The notes under the pieces: generated by a model | What the model saw: only the letters and a program-made list of their open reading frames with translations | Database searches by the model: none | What the model was told of the DNA's origin: nothing | Assembly: GCF_001890385.1 (NCBI RefSeq) | Contig: NZ_CP018221.1 | Span: forward strand, 917,501-981,500 | DNA: 64,000 nucleotides | Direction: 5' to 3' | Origin: Tardibacter chloracetimidivorans | GTDB lineage: Bacteria; Pseudomonadota; Alphaproteobacteria; Sphingomonadales; Sphingomonadaceae | In this document: piece after piece, positions 1-8,176 of the stretch | Layout of the letters: every line of letters starts with the position of its first letter | How positions within the stretch are numbered: position 1 is the stretch's first letter | Program-made: the position numbers and the translations under genes

Positions 1-605
1 TCGAGCGCGCGCGGCATCAGGTCCTGCGGCTCGAGCACCTCGTTCACCACCCCCAGACGCAGTGCTTCCCACGCGTCGATCTTCTGGCCCGTCAGGAGGA
101 AGTACTTGCCCCGGTTGGTCCCCAGCAGCTCCTGCCACAGGATGTGGACGCCGTCTCCAGGCACTTCGCCCGCGGTGAAATGCCCTTCGTCGGCATAGCT
201 CGCCGTCGTCGACGCCAGGTTGATGTCGCCCAGCACCATGAGCTCGCCATGGATCAGCGCAGGACCGTTGCACGCGTTGATGACAGGCGCCTCGATTTCG
301 AACTGCCGCCGGAACATCATCTTTTCGCCCCATGACGGCACGTCGAAGTTGCTCGGCGTCGCAATCGGCTTGCCCCACTCCCCGTGCCGGTCGATGAACA
401 CGTCCCCCGTCCCGGTGAACACCACCACCCGGTTGCCGCGGTCCATGCCGATGTCCGTGAACGCAGGCGCCCACTCCGCATGATGCGTGCCGCTATAAAG
501 CACCGGGCCGCCGTTGCTGTGATAGCGAACGACCAGAACACCGTCGTCCGATCGCTCGAACGCAAGCGTCTCATACTTGTCGAAATAATCAGGCCGTCCA
601 CTCAT
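1..605 (-). CDS. Crotonase-fold hydrolase, 6-oxocamphor-hydrolase-like (3' end beyond window)
   Basis: The ATG at 605 opens a frame with no stop up to base 1, so the C-terminus lies outside the window. The protein begins MSGRPDYFDKY and is a close paralogue of the complete gene at 5703-6554. Both have the enoyl-CoA hydratase/isomerase fold, with NGPALIH near the middle and a GHF.(S/A)GE.PGDG loop. That loop matches my recollection of 6-oxocamphor hydrolase (DGPHFPSGIVPGDG), where it carries the catalytic Asp. The family cleaves cyclic beta-diketones by a retro-Claisen reaction without CoA. The product call is inference from these motifs; an ordinary enoyl-CoA hydratase-like role cannot be excluded. 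Confidence 0.7.
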   Translation of the reverse strand, partial: MSGRPDYFDKYETLAFERSDDGVLVVRYHSNGGPVLYSGTHHAEWAPAFTDIGMDRGNRVVVFTGTGDVFIDRHGEWGKPIATPSNFDVPSWGEKMMFRRQFEIEAPVINACNGPALIHGELMVLGDINLASTTASYADEGHFTAGEVPGDGVHILWQELLGTNRGKYFLLTGQKIDAWEALRLGVVNEVLEPQDLMPRAL

Positions 606-647
606 CTAAACTCTCCATTCTTTAAACATACATTCGAAAGGCGCCGG

Positions 648-1814
648 TCAGCGGCCGGCAAGACCGCGCTCGCTGAGCCAGGCTCGGGTGAGGTCGGTGG
701 CTTTTGCTAGCAGCTCCGGCTGCCCCTTATAATAGTGGGTCGCCCCCTCCATCAGCTCGTAGCGCTTATCCGGCGAGACCGCTGCGTCGAAGACTTCCCG
801 GCAATGCGGCTGCGGAACGGCATCATCGGCCGAGTTTTCGATGAACAGGAGCGGCGCCCTGATCACCGAAGCGCACGCCACTCCGTCCCCTTGGGTATCG
901 TCGATCGACCATTGGGAGAGCCAGGCACGCAATGTGGAGAAGCGCGCGAGCCCCACAGGCCCACTGTTGACGGTCTCCGGGTTACCCAGGTAGCACCAGC
1001 CCGGCGGCCTATCATTGGGGTCGAGCGCGGGATCGAGGAACCGCGGGTCGGCGAGCGTCCGGTGAGTTACGAACCCGCGTTCCACTTCCGCGCCGCCCCG
1101 GCGCCTCAGCTCTTCGAGCGTATCCTTGACCCAACCGGTGATGCGCCTGACGCGCGCCAGCTGAGCCTCGCGATATCGCTTGATGAAGGCGGGATCGAAC
1201 GGCGGCTTGATGTTGTAGATGTCAAGGTCGGGATCGCGGTCGTCCGGGTTCAGTTCGTCCCGTACCGAAGGGTCGATTATGTCCAGCAGCAAGCGGGCGC
1301 GAGAGATATGTGCCGCCTGAAATATGACGGCGTCGGCGGGAATGAGATCAGCTCCGACGATGTCGACCGGGTCGCCCGCGGGTGTGTGTGTTATGGTCGG
1401 TCGCTCTGCCTGTGCTTGATAGAAGAGCGACAGCGATCCTCCTCCGCTCCAGCCGACCAGGACGATGTGCTCATAGCCCCAGACGGATTTCGCGTGCCGA
1501 ATGTAGGCGCCGAGATCGAGCAGCACCTTCTCGAGTATCGCGGCCGTATCGTTGCGGGCGTAGCGACTGCCGGCGCATAGGACATGCGCGCCTCTACGAA
1601 CTGCCTCTCGAGGGACGGGCAGGAGCTGCAGCGTGGAGGCGGGATGCATGTAGATCTGGAGCGTCTTGGAAGCCACACCGCGGGGGCGGAACAGAATGCC
1701 CTCGAGATTGACCGCACCCTGGTTGCCGGCAAATCCGTAGACCTCCGTGAAAGCGATCGACTCTTGATAGGAGATGCTAACCCATTCCGAGTCCACTTCA
1801 AACGCGTCCTGCAT
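648..1814 (-). CDS. Alpha/beta hydrolase, about 388 aa
   Basis: This is a serine alpha/beta hydrolase. The nucleophile elbow GWSGG puts the catalytic Ser near residue 123. A late LFIENSADDAVPQ segment supplies the likely acid Asp, and GATHYYKG the likely His. At about 388 aa it is longer than minimal esterases because of an inserted cap of about 130 residues after the elbow. I start it at the ATG at 1814; a TTG one codon upstream is less likely. It is transcribed divergently from the LuxR-type regulator and lies upstream of the crotonase-like gene at 1-605, with 42 bases between them, so the two are probably one transcript. The substrate is unknown; an ester, lactone or C-C bond in the same catabolic route would fit. 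Confidence 0.75.
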   Translation of the reverse strand: MQDAFEVDSEWVSISYQESIAFTEVYGFAGNQGAVNLEGILFRPRGVASKTLQIYMHPASTLQLLPVPREAVRRGAHVLCAGSRYARNDTAAILEKVLLDLGAYIRHAKSVWGYEHIVLVGWSGGGSLSLFYQAQAERPTITHTPAGDPVDIVGADLIPADAVIFQAAHISRARLLLDIIDPSVRDELNPDDRDPDLDIYNIKPPFDPAFIKRYREAQLARVRRITGWVKDTLEELRRRGGAEVERGFVTHRTLADPRFLDPALDPNDRPPGWCYLGNPETVNSGPVGLARFSTLRAWLSQWSIDDTQGDGVACASVIRAPLLFIENSADDAVPQPHCREVFDAAVSPDKRYELMEGATHYYKGQPELLAKATDLTRAWLSERGLAGR

Positions 1815-1878
1815 CAACGTCTCTCTGGTAAATGACCCAAGGAAGGACTATGCTGATAGCATCAGGCCACGGCGGCGA

Positions 1879-1898
1879 TGTCCCTCGACCGAGGGACA
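1879..1898. promoter_or_regulatory. Perfect 20-bp dyad, lux-box-like operator candidate
   Basis: TGTCCCTCGACCGAGGGACA is a perfect inverted repeat with 9-bp arms and a 2-bp centre. It lies between the divergent hydrolase (start 1814) and the LuxR-type gene (preferred start 1928). LuxR-family dimers typically bind 20-bp dyads, so this is a plausible operator for both promoters. Binding is inference. Confidence 0.55.
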
Positions 1899-1927
1899 TT
1901 TCGTACGATAGGCGCGAGGAGCGGGTT

Positions 1928-2773
1928 GTGTCGCCAGTTATGCAAAAAACCTCAGAGATCGGGGCGGACATATTCGCCGGTCTGCCCAATGTGATCGACG
2001 CGGTCGGCAGTCCGGATTTCGGCTTTAACCTGTTGGCTTTTCTACATAAAACGTGCGGCGCAGAGCATAGCGCCGTCTTCCATCTCGACTCGGGTACTCT
2101 GCGTGAGGTCACGGCATCAAGCATCGATGGTACCGACACCGCCCACAGGCAGGCTGGCATCTATGTCGAGAGCGGCGTCTGGCGCCGCGATCCGACCTTC
2201 CAAGAGGCAGCGATTCGCCTCGACAAGAGCCCTTCCGCGATCTTGCGCACAGACGTTGCTCGGTTGGCCGATAATCAATTGCGCGATGTCGTTTATGGGC
2301 AGACGGCCATCAGCGACCGCGTGCTGATCTGCGCAAAAAAGGATGATAGCGTTGTCGGACTGAGCGTGCTTCGCTCGAGTCAGGTGGGCACCTTCTCGGC
2401 GTGCGAGCTGAAGCGGATGGAGTCCATAGCGGCCTCGCTGCTCGCCCTACTCGCCAAGCATATCAATATTCTTTGGCGAGGCCCCGACCTTTCGGTTGCT
2501 CTCACCTCACTCGAAGAAATCGAAACCTGCATCTCGGAAACATATCGCGACATGCCGCGACGTGAAGCAGAGGTTTGCAGCCGGATTATCTATGGTGTTT
2601 CATCGCTGGGGATTGCTCTGGAGTTAGGCATATCGCCTGAAACGGTGATGACATATCGTAAGCGCGCCTACCAGCGCCTGGCGATCGCTACGCAGCGGGA
2701 ACTCTTCATCTGGTATTTGGCGATCTGGAGCCGGTGGCCCGGGAGATTGGAGCCGTCAAAGCTTGTCCATTAG
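1928..2773 (+). CDS. LuxR-family transcriptional regulator
   Basis: The C-terminus carries a LuxR/FixJ-type helix-turn-helix: PRREAEVCSRIIYG, then LGISPETVMTYRKRAYQRL. The N-terminal 180 residues look like a GAF/PAS-type sensory domain; I do not see clear autoinducer-binding signatures. The frame is open from an ATG at 1832, but that would leave only about 17 bases between divergent starts. GTG 1928 has an AGGAG Shine-Dalgarno at 1917-1921 with six bases of spacing and leaves room for the dyad at 1879-1898, so I prefer it. The gene probably controls the divergent hydrolase operon, and its own expression, in response to a pathway compound. Confidence 0.8.
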   Translation: MSPVMQKTSEIGADIFAGLPNVIDAVGSPDFGFNLLAFLHKTCGAEHSAVFHLDSGTLREVTASSIDGTDTAHRQAGIYVESGVWRRDPTFQEAAIRLDKSPSAILRTDVARLADNQLRDVVYGQTAISDRVLICAKKDDSVVGLSVLRSSQVGTFSACELKRMESIAASLLALLAKHINILWRGPDLSVALTSLEEIETCISETYRDMPRREAEVCSRIIYGVSSLGIALELGISPETVMTYRKRAYQRLAIATQRELFIWYLAIWSRWPGRLEPSKLVH

Positions 2774-2964
2774 TTGAAGCGACCGGTTGCGGCTGATTCC
2801 TGCTGCATGACGGTGCCATCGCGCCTGGCAGCCAGAATGAGTTTCATAGTCCGCTCATCAAGCGAACTGGAGGATTAGCCGCTCTTCTGCCTTCAGTCGC
2901 GATTCAAGGGTCGCATCGCCGCGCGCTAAACGCGATTTTGTGCCGATGGGAGGGTGGGTCGTCT

Positions 2965-3435
2965 TCATTGGGGAACGACGCCGGTTTCAAGGATCTCGGC
3001 AAAAGTCTTTTCGAACTTGCGGTTCAGATACTCGAAACGGATCTTATTCTCTCCTGCGGGTGCGGTATGGATCGTGAATATGTCTCCTTCGGGCGACCAA
3101 TATATGCCCTCGACAGGAATATTTTGCAGCGCGAGTTGAGCGCGCAGTTCGTCGGGATCTTCCATCCAAAGCCCGACATGGTGGAAACCAAATCCCTGGG
3201 CAGGATCGAACATTCCGCATCCGGTGGCTTCGATCAGTTCGTAATAGGGCGGCCCTGCGACCGAGTACGCCGCCCGCAGCTCGGTACCCGTTTCTTCGAT
3301 CCCGAATTGCTCGAGGTCTGCCAGTGGCGAGCACTGCGGCGGCCTGAACGCGATTCCGAACAGCCGGCCGTACTCGGCCATCCCCTCTTCGAGGTTCTTC
3401 ACCAGGAAGCTAATGTGCAGATAGCTGTCGGTCAT
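2965..3435 (-). CDS. VOC-fold (glyoxalase/bleomycin resistance) protein, 156 aa
   Basis: The protein begins MTDSYLHISFLVKNLEEG and contains GPPYYELIEATG and GFGFHHVGLWMEDPDEL, the paired beta-alpha-beta-beta-beta pattern of the vicinal oxygen chelate fold. The HH pair near residue 100 and ELIE are candidate metal ligands. It is a clear paralogue of the gene at 22832-23305, which shares GPPYYELIEA and GFGFHH.G.W. VOC proteins include isomerases, epimerases, lyases and ring-cleavage dioxygenases, and the sequence does not separate these. The gene lies alone between the LuxR-type gene and a divergent VOC gene. Confidence 0.75.
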   Translation of the reverse strand: MTDSYLHISFLVKNLEEGMAEYGRLFGIAFRPPQCSPLADLEQFGIEETGTELRAAYSVAGPPYYELIEATGCGMFDPAQGFGFHHVGLWMEDPDELRAQLALQNIPVEGIYWSPEGDIFTIHTAPAGENKIRFEYLNRKFEKTFAEILETGVVPQ

Positions 3436-3621
3436 GGCGCTGTCTCTCGGTGATCCTGCTCTTCTCGGGTCTTAACGCGCTGCGACGGCGCCGTCATCGC
3501 ACGTCGTGTCACCTCCTGATGGGACAGCACCTGGGCATCAAGGCGTTCAGCCTGTTCGCCGCACTATAGCAGATTGTTCGCCGCGAAATGGAGGCGAGAT
3601 CAACTCGTAGGGAGAGCCTTC

Positions 3622-4131
3622 ATGAGCTTGGAAAAGCAGCCTTTGTTGATCGGCAACCCTTTTCAGGTCGCATATGTAACCACTGACATCGACCAAGCGA
3701 TCGAGATGTTTCGCAAAACCTATGGCCTTCGGGATATGTTGGTTTGGCGAGATGTCTCAATCGACGTTACGACGCCTCATGGTCCCGGCACGTCGCGGAT
3801 GGACGTCGCCTTCGCTTGGATCAAAGATCTGATGTACGAGATCGTGCGACCAATATCAGGGCCTGTCGATTTCTATAAAGAGCATTTGCCTGACGATGGG
3901 TTCGGGCTGGCCTTTCATCATCTTGCATTTGAAATCACTGGGGATCGGGACGATTGGAACCGCTTCCGCGATTGCCTACCGTCCGACAAGTCCATTCCAG
4001 TCGTCGGGCCGAGCGATTATCCGGTGCAGTTCCTATACACAGATGAAAGGCCTTGGCTCGGGCACTATCACGAATATGTCTGGTTTGGCCCGGGTGCTCA
4101 GGATTTGTTCAAGGACGTGCCGCGCTTCTAG
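3622..4131 (+). CDS. VOC-fold protein, 169 aa
   Basis: The preferred start is ATG 3622, preceded by AGGGAGAG at 3609-3616; the frame is open further upstream without a ribosome site. The protein opens with NPFQVAYVTTDIDQAIEMFRKTYGL, a typical VOC first strand and helix. FGLAFHHLAFEI then provides a possible metal-binding HH, and the C-terminus is GHYHEYVWFGP. It is not a close paralogue of the other VOC genes here. It is divergent from the VOC gene at 2965-3435 and convergent with the alcohol dehydrogenase. Its function within the catabolic cluster is unknown. Confidence 0.7.
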   Translation: MSLEKQPLLIGNPFQVAYVTTDIDQAIEMFRKTYGLRDMLVWRDVSIDVTTPHGPGTSRMDVAFAWIKDLMYEIVRPISGPVDFYKEHLPDDGFGLAFHHLAFEITGDRDDWNRFRDCLPSDKSIPVVGPSDYPVQFLYTDERPWLGHYHEYVWFGPGAQDLFKDVPRF

Positions 4132-4415
4132 GCTCGCTATCGGGGGGTACCAGCGCCGGGGTGCCGCTTCCCCTCGAAGCGCAGCGATATGACGGAACGC
4201 TCTGCTTGGCGAATTTTCAACGTGCGGCACCACTCTCACGTATCGCTGAGCAACGTTAGACGAGGCGAGGACGCATCGATCCTAACCCGGATTCGGGCAA
4301 GGAGTGGTCTGACAGTCCGGCTCGGGCGGCGACGTTTTCTGACGCACCGACCTTACCAGACGAGCGAAAGATCACTGCCCTTTCGAAGGCTTGGACGTCG
4401 GCCAAAATGCAACGA

Positions 4416-5459
4416 CTAGATGTCGCATGCCATGTCGATCACGAACCGGTAGTGGACGTCGCCCCTCCCCAGCCGCTCGAAAGCCGCGTTGATTTGCGAC
4501 ATTGCGATGATCTCGACATCACACGCGATGCGGTGCCGCGCGGCGAGTTCCAGCATCTCCTCTGTTTCCGCGAGGCCGCCAGTCATCGAGCCTGAGACGG
4601 ATCGCCGACCGGCCGCCAGCAAAAGCGGTGAGATCTCGGGCTGCTCCGCAGGAATACCCACGAGACACAATTCGCCGCCAAGCTTCAGTAGCTTTAAATA
4701 ATCGTTCAAATCATGACTGGCAGCCACAGTGTCTAATATGAAATCCAGGGTTCCGTTCAGCGCGGTCATCGCCTCTAAATCGGTGGAGACCGTAGCGTCA
4801 TTGGCGCCTAATCGCTTCGCATCCGCGGCCTTGTCCGCGCTGGTTGTCAGGACTGTAACATGAGCACCAAACATCTTCGCCCATTTTACGGCGATATGCC
4901 CAAGACCGCCCAAACCGACGATACCGACCTTGTGTCTCGCACCAATGCCTGCTCGGCGCAACGGCGAGTATGTCGTGATGCCGGCGCAGAGGAGGGGCGC
5001 TGCGCTTGCGGGGTCGAGACCGCTTGGTATCCGAAAGGCATAGCGCTCGTCGATGACGTAGTTGTCAGCGTAGCCGCCATAGGCCATCTGGCCATGCCGG
5101 TCCGGGCGCCCATATGTACTCGTCGCGCCTTTGCGGCAGTAGGGCTCAAGTCCATCACGACAATGGTCGCAGCTGCCGCAAGAGTCGATGACGGTTCCGA
5201 TACCCGCCCAGTCTCCCGGCTGGAATCGGGTTACTCCATCGCCGATATGTACGACCTTGCCGACGATCTCGTGACGAGGCACCAGCGGAAAGGCGTAGTA
5301 GCCGAGGATGTTGCGGACTGCATTCAGGTCGGTGTGACAAACGCCGCAGTAACGAATGTCGACGACAATGTCCTGAAGCCCCGGTTCACGTCTCGCAAAG
5401 GCGAAAGGCTTCAGCGTGCCGCCTTGCTCCAGAGCTGCATATCCGTGGGCTTGTGTCAT
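4416..5459 (-). CDS. Zinc-dependent alcohol dehydrogenase (cinnamyl-alcohol-dehydrogenase-like), 347 aa
   Basis: This is a medium-chain dehydrogenase. The catalytic-zinc motif is CGVCHTDL plus HEIVG, and the structural-zinc cluster is CGSCDHCRDGLEPYC. The Rossmann motif is GIVGLGGLGHIAVKWAKMFG. The layout resembles the YahK/CAD group that interconverts alcohols and aldehydes with NAD(P)H. The start at 5459 is supported by GGGAGG upstream and by alignment with the paralogue at 13995-15050 (both begin with a HGYAALE block). An upstream in-frame extension to 5624 looks non-coding. The usual Gly before HEIVG is Arg here (VPRHEIVG), whereas the paralogue keeps VPGHEIVG; the effect is unknown. Confidence 0.85.
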   Translation of the reverse strand: MTQAHGYAALEQGGTLKPFAFARREPGLQDIVVDIRYCGVCHTDLNAVRNILGYYAFPLVPRHEIVGKVVHIGDGVTRFQPGDWAGIGTVIDSCGSCDHCRDGLEPYCRKGATSTYGRPDRHGQMAYGGYADNYVIDERYAFRIPSGLDPASAAPLLCAGITTYSPLRRAGIGARHKVGIVGLGGLGHIAVKWAKMFGAHVTVLTTSADKAADAKRLGANDATVSTDLEAMTALNGTLDFILDTVAASHDLNDYLKLLKLGGELCLVGIPAEQPEISPLLLAAGRRSVSGSMTGGLAETEEMLELAARHRIACDVEIIAMSQINAAFERLGRGDVHYRFVIDMACDI

Positions 5460-5702
5460 CCTAAGCCTCCCTGCCCGTCGCGGCTCAAAAGCCGAAGGGT
5501 AGCTTTCCGAGCCAACCACGCGCGAACAGCAAACAGTGCCGCCTGGGCCGAATGCGGTTCGACGGCCAGGCTCCGACATCTCCGCGGACAACACGCAACC
5601 CAAACCTGGCAGATCCAGGGCCACACACCGGCTGGCATCGGCGCTGACACTTACGCGCTCGGAATGATCGAACGCGTTGACGAGAGATTTTTTATCGAAA
5701 GG

Positions 5703-6554
5703 TCAATTGCGCTTTAGGCGAAGATATTCGTCCCTGGGCTTGAGGGTTCGTAATTGATTGGCATCCTCATTCCCTTGGTTGGTGCCGTCCCAAACCATCC
5801 ACCCTCGATCCATGTGCGCCATGCACTCGAGGTTCATGCCGTAGCCAAAGCCGATCTTTTCGGAGACCACACGCTTCCACCGGTCCACGGTGCATAGACG
5901 GGTCGCCCGCAAGGTCAGGTCGGTATAAGTCGCCATGCTGTGGGCGAGGTCCAGGGCGCGCGGCATCAGCTCTTCATGGGGAAGCACCTCGTTCGCGATG
6001 CCGAGTTCGAGCGCTGTATGGGCGTCGATGCGCTGGCCGGTAAGTACAAAGTAAGTGCCGCGGTTGACGCCCAGAAGCTCTTGCCAGACAGGAACGATAC
6101 CATCGCCTGGCGCTTCTCCCGACGGAAAGTGGCCATCGTCGGCAAAAACGGCCTTTTCCGAGCAGAGCGTGATATCCCCCACAACGACCAGCTCGGAGTG
6201 AATGAGCGCTGGGCCGTTCACTGCGCAAATGACCGGGACCTCGATCTCGAGCAGTCGGCGGAACATCATTGTCTGATCGTAGATTGCTATCTCATAGTGC
6301 CTCGGCTGTTTCATCGGGCGTTCCCAATGGCCGTGCTTGTCGATGAAGGTGTCCCCAGTCCCTGTGAAGATGACGACGCGGTTGTCGCGGTCCATGCCGA
6401 TATCGGTGAAGGCAGGCGCCCATTCGGCATGATGGGTATCGCAATAGAGCACGGGGCCGCCATCGCTATGATAAGTGACGACCAGCACCCCGTCATCATG
6501 ACGTTCGAAATTAAGCGTCTGGTATTTGTCGAAATAAGCAGGTCGCTTGCTCAT
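5703..6554 (-). CDS. Crotonase-fold hydrolase, 6-oxocamphor-hydrolase-like, 283 aa
   Basis: This enoyl-CoA hydratase-superfamily protein starts at ATG 6554, with GGAGGAG just upstream. Diagnostic stretches are VVIFTGTGDTFID, AVNGPALIHSE, DDGHFPSGEAPGDG and NRGTYFVLTGQRIDA. From memory these align with 6-oxocamphor hydrolase (FPSGIVPGDG and NRGRYFLLTGQELDA) far better than with fatty-acid enoyl-CoA hydratases. It lacks the typical paired catalytic glutamates of the latter. That enzyme desymmetrises cyclic beta-diketones by C-C hydrolysis. A paralogue is at 1-605. The gene lies downstream of a VOC gene and upstream of the alcohol dehydrogenase, all leftward. Family is confident; the specific reaction is inference. 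Confidence 0.75.
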   Translation of the reverse strand: MSKRPAYFDKYQTLNFERHDDGVLVVTYHSDGGPVLYCDTHHAEWAPAFTDIGMDRDNRVVIFTGTGDTFIDKHGHWERPMKQPRHYEIAIYDQTMMFRRLLEIEVPVICAVNGPALIHSELVVVGDITLCSEKAVFADDGHFPSGEAPGDGIVPVWQELLGVNRGTYFVLTGQRIDAHTALELGIANEVLPHEELMPRALDLAHSMATYTDLTLRATRLCTVDRWKRVVSEKIGFGYGMNLECMAHMDRGWMVWDGTNQGNEDANQLRTLKPRDEYLRLKRN

Positions 6555-6816
6555 CGAAGGCTCCTCCAAGCAAAGTCTCGATGTGAAGAGTGCTCAACCG
6601 GAAGCCCTCTGCCACCTTTTTTATCTGATCGAGACTACACCACAGTCCCCAAGCGCCGGGACACACCGAACCTCCTTGACGGAGCGGACCGGCCAGCGAC
6701 GAGCGCCGAAGAGCATAAAAGCCGGTCGCTCTGAGCCTGAGCGCAGCACAGCTATTGCTCGCGATCGGGCACCGCTCGCCGTCTTGATTCCTTGCTGCAC
6801 CGCCCCCGGAAACTCT

Positions 6817-7458
6817 CTACGGCTCGATTGTATCATCTCCGGCGGCGGCCTCGGCTCTGTTCGCCTTGTGGCTCTTGATCGCTTCGATCATGCTGAGGCG
6901 AAAGTCCTTTTGCTCCGCCAGCGCTTTGCGCTTCGCCTCGCACCACATGGCGAGATCAATAGCACCTTGTTCCGGGTGCTTGTTCCAGTCAGGATCGGTG
7001 GGGACCGTGATCTCCAGACGCAGGCCATTGGGATCGTGGAAGTAGATGCTGTAGATCAGCCCGTCGTGATCGACCGGGCCCACGACGTCGACATTGTTCT
7101 GGACCAGCCAACTGTGCCAACGATCCACTTCGGCATGATCGGATGCCTGCAATGCGACATGATCGAAGATCTCGTACGCCGGGTGAGAAAGAGCCGTTCG
7201 CTCAGGCAGTCCGGGGACCTCAAAAAACGCGATCGTCGACCCGTCCTTCATCCGAAAGAAGATGTGAAAATAGGGGAAATCGTCACCCGTGGACGGAACA
7301 CTGTCGTCGAGGACAGTGCTCGCCAGATCCATCCCCATGATCCGCATATAGAAATCGGCGGTCGCCTCGACGTCGTGCGTGACCCATGCAGCATGATTCA
7401 GCATCAACGGCGTCAGCGTCCCCGATCGCTCGACCTCAGAGTTGCTCGCGTGGTTCAT
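6817..7458 (-). CDS. VOC-fold protein, extradiol-dioxygenase-like, 213 aa
   Basis: From the preferred ATG at 7458 the protein begins MNHASN. It contains LNHAAWVTHDVEATADFYMRIMG and then IFDHVALQASDHAEVDRW, with YSIYFHDPNGLRLEI near the C-terminus. That supplies the H...H...E facial triad expected of a metal-binding VOC enzyme such as a catechol extradiol dioxygenase or glyoxalase-type isomerase. The C-terminal 50 residues are Lys/Ala-rich and probably helical. It lies 46 bases after the LeuD-like gene in the same leftward transcript. Confidence 0.75.
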   Translation of the reverse strand: MNHASNSEVERSGTLTPLMLNHAAWVTHDVEATADFYMRIMGMDLASTVLDDSVPSTGDDFPYFHIFFRMKDGSTIAFFEVPGLPERTALSHPAYEIFDHVALQASDHAEVDRWHSWLVQNNVDVVGPVDHDGLIYSIYFHDPNGLRLEITVPTDPDWNKHPEQGAIDLAMWCEAKRKALAEQKDFRLSMIEAIKSHKANRAEAAAGDDTIEP

Positions 7459-7504
7459 CGGATCTCTCAAAATGGTTATGGGATTCAGGTATCGAACTAT
7501 CGGT

Positions 7505-8176
7505 TTATGAAACGCCGCGCTGTCCCTCGCGTTTGGGACTATCCAGCAATGCATTGAACCCCGCGCCTACCGGGACGCTCGGCCAGCGGTTGTCCTGGGC
7601 ACTCTCCCAGGCCTCGATCACATCCAGATGCGCGATCGCTTCCTCGATATCGTCCCAGCCGAGCAACAGGCTGCGCTTGCGTGCGGGATCGACCTCGAAC
7701 AGGATCACCTCACCGTTGGATCGTCGAAGAGTTTGGCTCTCGAGATCGACCACCATGTGGGCGGTGCTGGGGGATCGGGCGTCGGCAGCCAGGATCGCTA
7801 CGATATCGTCTGCCAGCGTCACCGCGAGGATCCCGTTTTTGAAGCAGTTGTTGAAGAAGATATCGGCGAAACTGGGTGCAACGATGCATCGGATTCCGAA
7901 ATCAAGAAGCGCCCAAGGCGCATGCTCACGGCTGGAGCCACAGCCGAAATTCGGCCCCGTTACGAGAACTTTCGTCTGTCGCCACGGCATTTGGTTGAGC
8001 ACGAAATCGGCATTCTCTTGCCCGTCCTCGGTATAGCGATTGGCACTGAAAAGGGCCTTCCCCAATCCCGAGCGCAAGGTGGTCTTGAGGTAGGCGGCGG
8101 CCAGTATCTTGTCCGTGTCGATATTGGCTGCGGGTAGCGACGCAGCGATACCATCGAGGCGGCAAAACGGTTCCAC
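7505..8176 (-). CDS. Isopropylmalate-dehydratase-like small subunit (LeuD family)
   Basis: This is the aconitase swivel-domain subunit. It has NIDTDKILAA..LK near the N-terminus, GPNFGCGSSREHAPWAL (the substrate-binding Ser/Arg loop) and the FADIFFNNCFKNGIL block. It starts at a GTG (8176) that overlaps the last base of the LeuC-like stop codon, so the two subunits are translationally coupled. The expected partner is the LeuC-like protein; together they would hydrate or dehydrate a malate- or maleate-type dicarboxylate. Placement beside a CoA transferase and an HMG-CoA-lyase homologue argues for catabolism, not leucine biosynthesis. Confidence 0.85.
   Translation of the reverse strand: MEPFCRLDGIAASLPAANIDTDKILAAAYLKTTLRSGLGKALFSANRYTEDGQENADFVLNQMPWRQTKVLVTGPNFGCGSSREHAPWALLDFGIRCIVAPSFADIFFNNCFKNGILAVTLADDIVAILAADARSPSTAHMVVDLESQTLRRSNGEVILFEVDPARKRSLLLGWDDIEEAIAHLDVIEAWESAQDNRWPSVPVGAGFNALLDSPKREGQRGVS

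Noticed and set aside
1832-1927. Longer N-terminus for the LuxR-type protein from ATG 1832
   Set aside because: No ribosome site, about 17 bases between divergent starts, and it would translate through the perfect dyad.
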